Assembly: GCF_902167635.1 (NCBI RefSeq)
Contig: NZ_CABHMS010000009.1
Coordinates: 248,001-312,000, forward strand
DNA length: 64,000 bases
Reading direction: 5' to 3'
Source of the DNA: Chitinophaga vietnamensis
Lineage (GTDB): Bacteria > Bacteroidota > Bacteroidia > Chitinophagales > Chitinophagaceae
Numbering within the stretch: the first letter of the stretch is position 1; every line of letters starts with the position of its first letter. Below are positions 1 to 6,788 of this stretch, one piece after another. The translations under genes and the position numbers were made by a program. The notes below the pieces were generated by a model, which ran no database searches, was not told the origin of the DNA, and saw only the letters and a list, made by a program, of their open reading frames with translations.

Positions 1-691
1 TAACGGATTTGGAAGTTTTCGTTAAACCCAGTGCGGTTACTACTGTTTCCTGTAGCTTGTTCACCGCTACTTTCAGGGTGATCGTTACCATCACGTCGCC
101 ATCTTCCACTTTTACGATTTTCTCCTGCGGTTCAAAACCAATAAAGGTAACACTAAGCGTATAAGTACCCGGCATAATCCCCCGAATATTGAATTTGCCG
201 GAGGGATTGGTGAGAGTACCCTTTTTAAGTTCGCGGATATAGACCGTGGCGCCGGGTACGGCCTGCCCGGCTTCGTCTACTACCTGGCCGTTGATCACTT
301 GTGGCGGAGGCACGGGCAGCAGTTCGTCGGTCTTCTTTCGGATGATGATAATATTTTTTGTGATGACGTAAGAAAGGGGTTGCCCTTTCAAACACTCTTC
401 CAGCACGGATTCTACCGATGCGTCTTTCACATCGATATCAATATTGCCGCTATGACGGATCAATTTATTGTCATAGAGCATAGAGAGACCGCTCTGTTCC
501 TGAATGGCGGTCAGTACCTTTCCCAGGGGTACATTCTTCCTGGAGATCGTGATCTTCTGCGAGTATCCGGCGGCACTTACGTGGAGAAAGCCGACCAGAA
601 GCAGCACGGTAGTTAGTTTCATTATCCACAACAGTTTTGACAGCAAAGAACCGCGGGCGGACACGGTTTTGCATAGTACGAGCAGATGCAT
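1..691 (-). CDS. SusC/RagA-family TonB-dependent outer-membrane receptor, N-terminal part (runs off the left edge)
   Basis: This is the first 230 codons of a SusC-like receptor, the outer-membrane channel that imports glycans or other large substrates using TonB energy. The start at 691 gives a long N-terminus (MHLLVLCKTV...) ahead of the hydrophobic signal segment MKLTTVLLLVGFLHVSAAGYS; this layout is common in Chitinophaga SusC proteins. A later in-frame ATG at 622 is the alternative start. Next comes an STN domain (KITISRKNVPLGKVLTAI to YVITKNIIIIRKK), found in receptors that signal to a FecR anti-sigma factor. A CarboxypepD-like domain follows (INGQVVDEAGQAVPGATVYI to FIGFEPQ). The window ends inside the plug entry, at LQETVVTALGLTKTSKSV. 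The fecR and fecI genes directly upstream on the same strand fit transcription control by its substrate. Barrel, substrate and any SusD partner lie outside the window. Confidence 0.9.
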   Translation of the reverse strand, partial: MHLLVLCKTVSARGSLLSKLLWIMKLTTVLLLVGFLHVSAAGYSQKITISRKNVPLGKVLTAIQEQSGLSMLYDNKLIRHSGNIDIDVKDASVESVLEECLKGQPLSYVITKNIIIIRKKTDELLPVPPPQVINGQVVDEAGQAVPGATVYIRELKKGTLTNPSGKFNIRGIMPGTYTLSVTFIGFEPQEKIVKVEDGDVMVTITLKVAVNKLQETVVTALGLTKTSKSV

Positions 692-898
692 ACCTTTGTT
701 TAGTTTAGGTTTAATAAAAAATAGCAGTAAAGGGCATTTTTTTGAACCTGGGCATATCAGGCCGGGAGTGCTTCCAACGCTCCTGGCTTATTTTTACCGC
801 AGGTTCAACCGGGATATTTATTGTTGTATCATTGTTTTTCCCACACGTGGCGGGTGGTTATCACGACATATTTATTTTGGTTTGATTTACAGGTGGAA

Positions 899-2080
899 TT
901 ATTGCATTACGATCAATTGTTTTCCATTCAATTTACAGTGCACATCGCTTAGTTCCAGTGCTTTCAGCACTTCTGACAGATATACTGCTCTTGATATTTT
1001 ACCAGTGAATTCATGGTCGGGTACCTGACCCACGTATACTACGCTCAGGTCGTACCAGCGTGCGATCTGCCGCATCAGTTCCGGCAAGCTGTTACCGTCG
1101 AACTGGAAGTAGCCATTTTTCCAGGCCACGGCTTGTTCGATATCGGCGTGTTGCGCCAGCAGCGGGTTAGCGCCAGGTATCAGTTGTCCTTGCTGGCCCG
1201 GCGACAGTTGCAATGCGCCATTCATACCGTTGATCCTCACTGCTCCTTTCAGCAGGGTAGTTTTCACGGCTGCTTCTTCCGCATAGGCATTCACATTGAA
1301 TTGCGTGCCCAACACGTCTACGGTGCCTCCTCTCATTTTTACGGAAAAAGGTTTGCCTGCCGATGCAGCTACATCAAAGTAAGCTTCGCCGGTGAGTTCC
1401 ACCATGCGGGAGGTACCATTCATGCTGGCCGGGAAACGCAGAGATGACGCGGCATTCAGCCATACATGGCTGCCATCCGGCAGCTCGATATGATACTGGC
1501 CGCCATTAGGAGTGGTGATGGTATTGTATTGCACCGGGCCGGAAGTACCGTCGGTATTATATGCCAGCTTGCCGCTGGCCAGTTTGATCACCTTGGTACC
1601 GCCTTGTTGTGATAACACACCGTCGTGGGCGCTGTCGAGCACGATGGTGGAACCATCTGCCAGAGTAAGCACGGCACGGTTTCCACCGGGCGCGGGGTCG
1701 AGGCGCTGTGTCGCGCTGATCTCCGGCCTGGCTTTGCGATATTGTTTATATACAACCGAACCTGCTATCACCATTAGTGCGAGTGTGGCGGCAACGGCTA
1801 TTTTTTTGCCATACAGTACAAAGAAGCCAGGACGGGGCGCTGGTTCCTCTGCCAGGTCGAGCTGGTCGAGCCTAGCCTCCAGCGCGGCTTTCGCGGCTTC
1901 GGGCATAGCGGGGTATGCACGAAATTCTTCGGGCACATTTTCACACTGATCCAGTGTAGCGTGAAAGTCTGCAGGCGCTACTTCGTGCAGCCAGGAGGCC
2001 AGCAGCTGCGCCTCCTCAGGAGATAAGGTGATCCCCTGTGCATACTTCCCGATAATAGATATAATTTCTCCCTGGTTCAT
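899..2080 (-). CDS. FecR-family anti-sigma factor with C-terminal DUF4974
   Basis: Inner-membrane anti-sigma factor that should hold the neighbouring FecI-type sigma factor until the SusC receptor signals. The N-terminal cytoplasmic part is followed by one membrane helix (IAVAATLALMVIAGSVVY). The periplasmic FecR domain spans TITTPNGGQYHIELPDGSHV through VDVLGTQFNVNAY, with the family hallmarks LPDGSxVWLNAASSLRFP and LTGEAYFDVA. The C-terminal DUF4974 region (GYFQFDGNSLPELMRQIARW to the end) is thought to contact the receptor STN domain. The start is uncertain: 2107, 2089 and 2080 are all in-frame ATGs without a clear ribosome-binding site; 2080 (MNQGEII) gives the usual N-terminus. It lies between fecI and the receptor gene, all on the minus strand. 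Confidence 0.93.
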   Translation of the reverse strand: MNQGEIISIIGKYAQGITLSPEEAQLLASWLHEVAPADFHATLDQCENVPEEFRAYPAMPEAAKAALEARLDQLDLAEEPAPRPGFFVLYGKKIAVAATLALMVIAGSVVYKQYRKARPEISATQRLDPAPGGNRAVLTLADGSTIVLDSAHDGVLSQQGGTKVIKLASGKLAYNTDGTSGPVQYNTITTPNGGQYHIELPDGSHVWLNAASSLRFPASMNGTSRMVELTGEAYFDVAASAGKPFSVKMRGGTVDVLGTQFNVNAYAEEAAVKTTLLKGAVRINGMNGALQLSPGQQGQLIPGANPLLAQHADIEQAVAWKNGYFQFDGNSLPELMRQIARWYDLSVVYVGQVPDHEFTGKISRAVYLSEVLKALELSDVHCKLNGKQLIVMQ

Positions 2081-2166
2081 GAGCTTCATTAATATAAAGA
2101 CGGACAAGTATAAAAACCGGACACCCGGATGATGAAATTTTTTTAATTTTTTTCAGAGAGAGGGAT

Positions 2167-2769
2167 TCAGCGGTGGGCGAGCACACAGCACAACACCAGT
2201 ACAGTGGTCCATTCCGCGTGATGACGAAGGTATTCTTTGATGAACCGGATGGCGGCATAGAGCTGCTTTTTCACGGCCGAGCGCGAAAGCTGCATGGCTT
2301 CGGCGATCTCGTCGAGGGTCATTTCGTCCTGTGCGCTCATCAGGAAGATCGCTCTTCTGCGTTCGGGCAGCTGCTCGATGGCGGCTACGGCAGTCTGATA
2401 GTAGAGGCGATAGATCAGGTCCTTTTCGGTTTTGTTGTCGGCCTCGGGAAGCCGCTGTGCTACCTGTTGTACGGCCTTGGTGCGCGTGCTGTTGCGGCGG
2501 GCCAGGTCAGTAAGCTTGTTCCTGGCCATGCGGAACACATAATCTTCAAAGGAAGCGATACCTACGAGTACGGCACGTTTCTCCCATATCTTCAACAATA
2601 CCTCCTGGATGATCTCCTCTGTATCTTCCTGAGATTGGCTGATAAAATAAATAAACCTGTACAGCAAAGGGTAATAATGACTATACAGGATGGCATAAGA
2701 TGCTCTGTCGCCCTCCGATATTCGCTGCAACAAGTCCTTTTCATCCACCAGACGCGGTTTGTACTTCAT
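2167..2769 (-). CDS. FecI-type RNA polymerase ECF sigma factor (sigma-70 family)
   Basis: ECF sigma factor of 200 residues that should direct transcription of the adjacent receptor operon. Region 2 is visible as YSHYYPLLYRFIYFISQSQ...EEIIQEVLLKIWEKR, with the typical D/E-rich core-binding segment. Region 4 (AIEQLPERRRAIFLMSAQDE, then MTLDEIAEAMQLSRSAVKKQ) carries the helix-turn-helix for the -35 element. The last 20 or so residues (WTTVLVLCCVLAHR) are hydrophobic; this tail is frequent in Bacteroidota FecI proteins. The gene is first in the fecI-fecR-susC series and divergent from the Dabb gene. No clear TAnnTTTG box was seen upstream. Confidence 0.95.
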   Translation of the reverse strand: MKYKPRLVDEKDLLQRISEGDRASYAILYSHYYPLLYRFIYFISQSQEDTEEIIQEVLLKIWEKRAVLVGIASFEDYVFRMARNKLTDLARRNSTRTKAVQQVAQRLPEADNKTEKDLIYRLYYQTAVAAIEQLPERRRAIFLMSAQDEMTLDEIAEAMQLSRSAVKKQLYAAIRFIKEYLRHHAEWTTVLVLCCVLAHR

Positions 2770-2894
2770 AAGCTCCCTGTGGAATTATTAGATCGGAACT
2801 AAGATTAATGACAATTAACCGTGAATATAGGAAATACTCACATTTGAATAATGCACTGCGTTTATTATTTTCAGGGCTTTAAGTGATTATTCCC

Positions 2895-3305
2895 ATGCAA
2901 ACATCCAACAGACGGAAATTCCTGGGCACTGCCGCTGCCCTCTGCGCGGGCGCTGCTACGGCATCTGCCATGCCGCTCATGCCGGCGAAATCAACATATC
3001 CGCTGGCGCATCATGTATTCTTCTGGTTAAAAAACCCGGACTCCGAAGAGGACCGCAAAAAATTGATCGAAGGTGTGAAAACACTTGCCAAAATAGAAAC
3101 GGTGCGTTCCCTGCACGTAGGCATAGTAGCTAACACAGAGAAACGGGAGGTCGTAGACGCCAGCTGGCATGTATCAGAGCTGATCTTCTTCAGCGATCTG
3201 GCCGGACAGGCCACCTATCAGACACACCCCGTTCATCTGGCCTTCATTAAGCAGTACGGACACCTCTGGGAGAAAGTAGTGGTGTACGATGCCATGGAGG
3301 TATAG
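2895..3305 (+). CDS. Dabb-domain (stress-responsive alpha/beta barrel) protein with Tat signal
   Basis: Small exported protein of the Dabb family, a ferredoxin-like dimeric barrel with no single defined reaction. The start at 2895 (MQTSNRRKFLGT) gives a twin-arginine motif N-R-R-K-F-L followed by an alanine-rich segment. The in-frame ATG at 2883 would add only four residues. The barrel runs from YPLAHHVFFWLKNPDSEED to KVVVYDAMEV and keeps the family pattern H-x-V-F-F-W-L near its start and HPVHLAFIKQY near its end. It is transcribed away from fecI. Its role is unknown; similar exported Dabb proteins often sit near sugar-utilisation genes, so a link to the receptor locus is possible but inferred. 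Confidence 0.88.
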   Translation: MQTSNRRKFLGTAAALCAGAATASAMPLMPAKSTYPLAHHVFFWLKNPDSEEDRKKLIEGVKTLAKIETVRSLHVGIVANTEKREVVDASWHVSELIFFSDLAGQATYQTHPVHLAFIKQYGHLWEKVVVYDAMEV

Positions 3306-3332
3306 TATACAGGTATAGGTACAATGGTCCGC

Positions 3333-3785
3333 TCAGTGTTGCCCGCTATAGCGAACGAGCTCCTGGCCAAAGCGCTGGCGGTAGGCTGCATAGCCGATAA
3401 ACCCGATGATCTCCGCTTCCGCATGCGGCGTGGCTTTGGAAGGATCTGCCGATATCAGCTGAGAATAGGCGGCGCCCATGCCTACAATGAAAGCGCGCGC
3501 ATACGGGAAACCTTCTTCGGAAGCGGATGTAAAGGCGCGCAGCTCATCGCGGTCCAGCAGGCGTAATTGCGCTTCCATGATGTGAATGAACTGCACCAGC
3601 GATTCCTTGTCCAGCTGCAAAAGCCGCTGTTCCAGCATCGCCGCAATATCGCTGCCGAGTATTTCGCTCAGCTCAAATACCAACTCCGGTTCATTGGTTT
3701 TCAAACCAATCTTCCTCAGTTCATTGGCTTCAGGAATATCCTGCCAGGCCGCGTCAATGATTTGCCAGAAGCGTTGCTCGTTCAT
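3333..3785 (-). CDS. DUF4240-domain protein
   Basis: Cytoplasmic protein of 150 residues resembling DUF4240. The N-terminal MNEQRFWQIIDAAW and the later segment EEGFPYARAFIVGMGAAYSQ match the family pattern of FW-x-x-I near the start and a GF-x-Y-x-RAF-x-x-G motif in the second half. No signal peptide or membrane segment is visible. It is convergent with the Dabb gene, with only 27 bp between the stops. DUF4240 proteins have no established biochemical function; some lie near toxin or polymorphic-toxin loci, but nothing of that kind is seen here. Confidence 0.75.
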   Translation of the reverse strand: MNEQRFWQIIDAAWQDIPEANELRKIGLKTNEPELVFELSEILGSDIAAMLEQRLLQLDKESLVQFIHIMEAQLRLLDRDELRAFTSASEEGFPYARAFIVGMGAAYSQLISADPSKATPHAEAEIIGFIGYAAYRQRFGQELVRYSGQH

Positions 3786-3853
3786 CGCTCATTGCTTTGT
3801 TTCAACAAATGTAGCGGCAGCAAACGCATTGGATATGCGCACTAAAATTTCTG

Positions 3854-4543
3854 CTAACGGCTCCACACTTCATGCACAGGTTTGCCCTGTGTGCTAACGC
3901 CATTGTGTTCCCAGATAGTGTCAGTGACTTTATCGTTGAAGGTAAGCGACAGGCCAGCCTTGCTGTCGTCGCGGGAGAAAAATTCGATATGCTCCGTATA
4001 TTTTCCGTTATCAAAAGTATAGGCGCCACCGCCGGAGCCCATGAACTCGCCGGTATCGGTGTTGATAGCCATCCATTGAAAACGGCCGCCACTCAGTACT
4101 TTCAGCGTTTTGCGGGCGCCCTCAGGTATCGGGTTCATCTTACCATCCTGCTCTCTTGCCGTGATGCGCCAGGCGCCGGCCAGCGGGCCTTTCCCTTCAT
4201 CTACACGGCTCCACTCCTGCGCGCTGCCCTGCTGTGTGACCACCAGCTTGTCGTTGATAAAATCTACCGGCACGCTTGCAGATTGCCCTACCTGTGATTT
4301 ATCATCACTGTTAAATTCAATAGATACCACCACTTCCTTCTCCCCCTGCGGTTTCCAGGTACCGCCATAAGTGCCATAGAATTTGTTGCCGGCATAAGTT
4401 GCAATCGTGAAATAAGTGGGCGTGATGATCATCACATTCCTCACTTCTCCCTGCTGGTACTGCCATGCGCCCAGGAAATTATTCTGCGCCATACCGCGGG
4501 ATGCTACAAACAGCAAAAAGATAAAAAAGAAGAGCTTCTTCAT
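3854..4543 (-). CDS. Secreted lipocalin-like hypothetical protein
   Basis: Exported protein of 229 residues. MKKLFFFIFLLFVASRGMAQ is a clear signal peptide with cleavage after A-Q typical of Bacteroidota. The mature part looks like two related beta-rich halves. Each starts with an LGAWQYQQGE / LAGAWRITAREQDG motif and continues with a FYGTYGGTWK / FMGSGGGAYTF motif, which suggests an internal duplication of a lipocalin-like fold. No catalytic motif was recognised. The nearest upstream gene is HxlR on the same strand, 125 bp away, so it probably has its own promoter. Confidence 0.7.
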   Translation of the reverse strand: MKKLFFFIFLLFVASRGMAQNNFLGAWQYQQGEVRNVMIITPTYFTIATYAGNKFYGTYGGTWKPQGEKEVVVSIEFNSDDKSQVGQSASVPVDFINDKLVVTQQGSAQEWSRVDEGKGPLAGAWRITAREQDGKMNPIPEGARKTLKVLSGGRFQWMAINTDTGEFMGSGGGAYTFDNGKYTEHIEFFSRDDSKAGLSLTFNDKVTDTIWEHNGVSTQGKPVHEVWSR

Positions 4544-4668
4544 AAAACGGGTTTAAGGTGCCTAAAAATTAATAAAATTTCCCGGCAACACGAACAGGAC
4601 CGTGTTAAATTATTTGAATGCCAGCGCTTCTATCCCGATGCGATGCACAATATTATCAGGAGTCCTGA

Positions 4669-5031
4669 TTATTTATCAAACAAGGCCTTGTGCTTTTGCC
4701 CCCATTTATCCAGCATTCTGATCACGGGTATGAGATCCTTACCGATATCAGTAAGCTCATACTCAACGCGGACAGGCACTTCCGCGTACACGTTCCTCAA
4801 CACCAAACCATTGTCTTCCATCTTCCTCAACTCCAGGGTGAGCATACGGTCAGTGATCGTTCCCAATAACTTTTTCAATTCTCCAAAACGCATCTTCCCA
4901 TGCGCCAGGTAGCAACAGATCGCCAGGGTCCATTGCCCGTTGATCAGCCTGGAAGCATATACCTCCATGCATTCTGCCATCAGCAAACGCTTGTTCTCTT
5001 CATGTGTTGATGCAGGTTTCACTTTACTCAT
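4669..5031 (-). CDS. HxlR-family winged-helix transcriptional regulator
   Basis: A 120-residue DNA-binding protein with the HxlR core: INGQWTLAICCYLAHGKMRF, then FGELKKLLGTITDRMLTLELRKMEDNGLV, then the wing YAEVPVRVEYELTDIGKDL. A cysteine in C-M-E-V-Y and a CC pair in the first helix could be redox sensors, as in QorR- or HypR-type members, but this is inference. It is transcribed divergently from an NAD(P)H quinone reductase gene. That arrangement is typical of HxlR regulators that sense electrophiles or quinones and control the neighbouring reductase. Confidence 0.93.
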   Translation of the reverse strand: MSKVKPASTHEENKRLLMAECMEVYASRLINGQWTLAICCYLAHGKMRFGELKKLLGTITDRMLTLELRKMEDNGLVLRNVYAEVPVRVEYELTDIGKDLIPVIRMLDKWGQKHKALFDK

Positions 5032-5044
5032 ACTTACACGAATG

Positions 5045-5092
5045 TTAGTTGCTCACACTGGGTTACCATCGCTTATTTCACCAGCAACTTAA
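5045..5092. promoter_or_regulatory. Candidate HxlR operator between the divergent genes
   Basis: The 94-bp intergenic region holds TTAGTTGCT (5045-5053) and, in inverted orientation, AGCAACTTAA (5083-5092), two near-perfect arms about 30 bp apart. Their position between the HxlR gene and its divergent quinone-reductase target suits an operator pair. The assignment rests only on symmetry and position. Confidence 0.35.
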
Positions 5093-5125
5093 ATATTTTT
5101 ACCCGGATTTTAAAACCACAAGCAC

Positions 5126-5662
5126 ATGAGTAAGACACTGGTAATTGTTATTCATCCCGACATGCAAACATCGGTAGTGAATAAAAGATGGATAACTGAA
5201 TTAAAGAAATATCCGGATCACTATTTCATCCACGACCTGCACGCAGCCTATCCATCAGGAGAAATAGACATAGCAAGCGAACAGGCATTGCTGGAACAAC
5301 ACAACACCATCATCTTCCAGTTCCCCTTCTATTGGTTTAATTGTCCGCCCCTCTTAAAAAAATGGCTCGACGATGTACTCACCGATGGCTGGGCATATGG
5401 CCGCAACAGCGGCTATAAAATGGGCGGGAAGAAAGTGGCGCTGGCCATCTCCGCCGGCATCGCCGAAACAGCGTACACCGCCGGCGGAAAATATAAATAC
5501 ACGCTCGAACAACTCACCGCACCCTTCGAGATCACCTTTCAATATGTTCGCGCCAACTACCGCCCCCTGTTTGCTTTCTATGGCGGCGGAAAACGTTCCA
5601 CACCCGAAAAGGTAGACCAGAGCGCACGTGATTATCTCGCCTTTGTGCAGGCGCTGAATTAA
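5126..5662 (+). CDS. NAD(P)H dehydrogenase (quinone), flavodoxin-like fold
   Basis: FMN-dependent NAD(P)H:quinone oxidoreductase of the KefF/MdaB/NQO family, 178 residues, cytoplasmic. It performs two-electron reduction of quinones to limit redox cycling. Visible motifs are the N-terminal strand TLVIVIHPDMQTSVVNKRW, the characteristic IIFQFPFYWFNCPPLLKKWLDDV (flavin and substrate pocket), and the GKKVALAISAGIAETAYTAGG segment. The divergent HxlR regulator suggests induction by quinones or electrophiles. The gene ends 7 bp before the damaged MerR-TipAS coding region. Confidence 0.92.
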   Translation: MSKTLVIVIHPDMQTSVVNKRWITELKKYPDHYFIHDLHAAYPSGEIDIASEQALLEQHNTIIFQFPFYWFNCPPLLKKWLDDVLTDGWAYGRNSGYKMGGKKVALAISAGIAETAYTAGGKYKYTLEQLTAPFEITFQYVRANYRPLFAFYGGGKRSTPEKVDQSARDYLAFVQALN

Positions 5663-5669
5663 AAAAAAT

Positions 5670-6267
5670 TTGAAATTCCTCTTGACTTTCCCCCTAGGTC
5701 ATACCCTCGATGATCCAGACTTCGATCTGGTGCAGGCATTGGAAGCACACAAGCAAGCGCTGCTCGCCCGGAAGGAAAGGATAAACACATTGGTTGGCAC
5801 CATAGAAAAAACATTGGTAACACTAAAAAAACAACACGATGTTACAGGTAGAAGATTTATACGAAGGCATCTCCAGAGACAAGATGGATGCCTACCGGTC
5901 CGAAGCCATGGCCAAATGGGGTAAAGACACCGTTCACAGTGTGGAAGATACCCTGCGCAGTTTCAGCAAACAGGAAATGGAAACGCTGAAACAAGACCTG
6001 AACGATATCACCGCCCGGCTCACCACACTCATGACCAGCGACCCTGCCAGCGATGAAGTACAACAATGCATCGCGCAACGCTATCAGATCATCCTCAGGA
6101 TCACCGGTGGAAAAATAACGATGGACAAGCTGGAATATTTCAGAAAACTGGGAGAGCTGTATGTAGAAGATAACCGCTACACGCCCGTAAATGGCATGCC
6201 CAGCATGGAACTGGCGCTGTTTATAAAAGAAGCGACGGCGTATTATGTGAGGCAGCTGAGGAAATAA
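5670..6267 (+). pseudogene. Decayed MerR-family regulator with TipAS drug-binding domain
   Basis: Two overlapping frames together encode the C-terminal two thirds of a MerR-TipAS regulator. The first (about 5700-5838) gives LDDPDFDLVQALEAHKQALL and NTLVGTIEKTLVTLKKQ, the long dimerisation helix. The second (5839-6267, 142 residues) gives MLQVEDLYEGISRDKMDAYR through YYVRQLRK, a TipAS domain with the usual LYEG...W-G start. The N-terminal winged helix is missing. The frames join at a run of seven A near 5825-5831; removing one A would restore L-K-N-N-T-M-L-Q-V-E-D-L-Y-E-G. The TipAS part could still be made from its own ATG at 5839, as TipAS is in Streptomyces, and would bind ligand without binding DNA. 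Confidence 0.7.
5681..5704 (+). promoter_or_regulatory. Remnant MerR-type operator/promoter
   Basis: The sequence CTTGACTTTCCCC followed by CTAGGTCAT resembles the -35 side of MerR-family operators (compare the copA-type TTGACCTTCCCC half-site) and has a weak TTGAC...GTCA dyad. It runs directly into sequence coding for the middle of a MerR-TipAS protein. This suggests that the rest of the promoter, the start codon and the helix-turn-helix region were deleted. Confidence 0.4.
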
Positions 6268-6270
6268 AAA

Positions 6271-6299
6271 AAAGGCAATTCAATCCTGAATTGCCTTTT
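6271..6299. terminator. Bidirectional hairpin terminator between the TipAS remnant and tmRNA
   Basis: AAAGGCAATTCA, loop ATCC, then TGAATTGCCTTTT. It is flanked by A-runs on the left and T on the right, so it gives a U-tract in both directions. It can end the TipAS transcript (plus) and the tmRNA transcript (minus). Confidence 0.85.
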
Positions 6300-6305
6300 A
6301 TCCTG

Positions 6306-6677
6306 TGGAGTTGGCGGGAATCGAACCCGCGTCCAAACATATTCGCCGAAAGCTTTCTACATGCTTATTTATGCATTGGGATGTCGGAACTCAGCAGGGG
6401 CATAACGAACCAACCTCGTTCTTATCCGTTAGTGTTTCAGTGCTCACTCACAGAAACCATGAGCACCTATCCCTATGGGTTTGATGATTCAGCGGCGGGA
6501 GTCGCATAAGGCAACAACTCCGGGCGGCTATAATGGGTGTCTAATCTCTGATTAGGCAGCCATGGCGTAGTTAGATTCGCCATTTGAAGTTTGAATATTC
6601 AGATTATCGTGCTAATTATCCAACGCACGGCATGCTTACACTCTCAAAGAACTATGCTGTCAAAACCAGGCAACCCC
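6306..6677 (-). ncRNA. ssrA: tmRNA (transfer-messenger RNA)
   Basis: The tmRNA rescues stalled ribosomes and tags the nascent peptide for degradation. On the minus strand the 5' end GGGGTTG pairs with the 3' acceptor segment CAACTCC. The T-arm GGACGCGGGTTCGATTCCCGCC is intact; the 3' CCA is not encoded. The tag reading frame ends N-G-E-S-N-Y-A-M-A-A followed by TAA (stop at 6552-6554), close to the Bacteroidota ALAA-type degron. The resume codon is not certain; GAT (D-N-L-N-I-Q-T-S-N-G-E...) is a reasonable guess. The length of about 372 nt is normal. Mature 3' and 5' ends are set from the acceptor pairing. Confidence 0.95.
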
Positions 6678-6687
6678 GGTAAGTCTG

Positions 6688-6718
6688 CAAATATACAACA
6701 ATAATTACGGATTACGAA
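6688..6718 (-). promoter_or_regulatory. Promoter of ssrA (Bacteroidota -7/-33 type)
   Basis: On the minus strand TATATTTG (6688-6695) matches the Bacteroidota -7 consensus TAnnTTTG and lies 10 nt before the mature tmRNA 5' end. TTCG, one base off the TTTG -33 element, lies 19 nt further upstream. The -33 region falls inside the neighbouring inverted repeat. Confidence 0.65.
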
Positions 6719-6788
6719 TTAAGAATTACGGCCTACTGCGTAGAACACGCAGTAGGCCGTAATTCTTAATTCGTAATCCGTAATTATT
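6700..6788. repeat. Perfect 42-bp inverted repeat (hairpin element) between ssrA and rseP
   Basis: Arms 6700-6741 and 6747-6788 are exact reverse complements around a 5-nt loop. The sequence is built from GTAATTCGTAATCC/TTAATTCG-like words. The right arm covers the rseP stop codon (6784-6786), and the left arm supplies the -33 region of ssrA. It has a terminator shape but no T-run, so it looks more like a repeat element that landed at the 3' end of rseP. Confidence 0.9.

Noticed and set aside
5820-5845. Programmed frameshift in the TipAS gene
   Set aside because: The run of seven A could allow slippage, but the 5' part lacks the DNA-binding domain and a good start, so loss of function plus frameshift is simpler.
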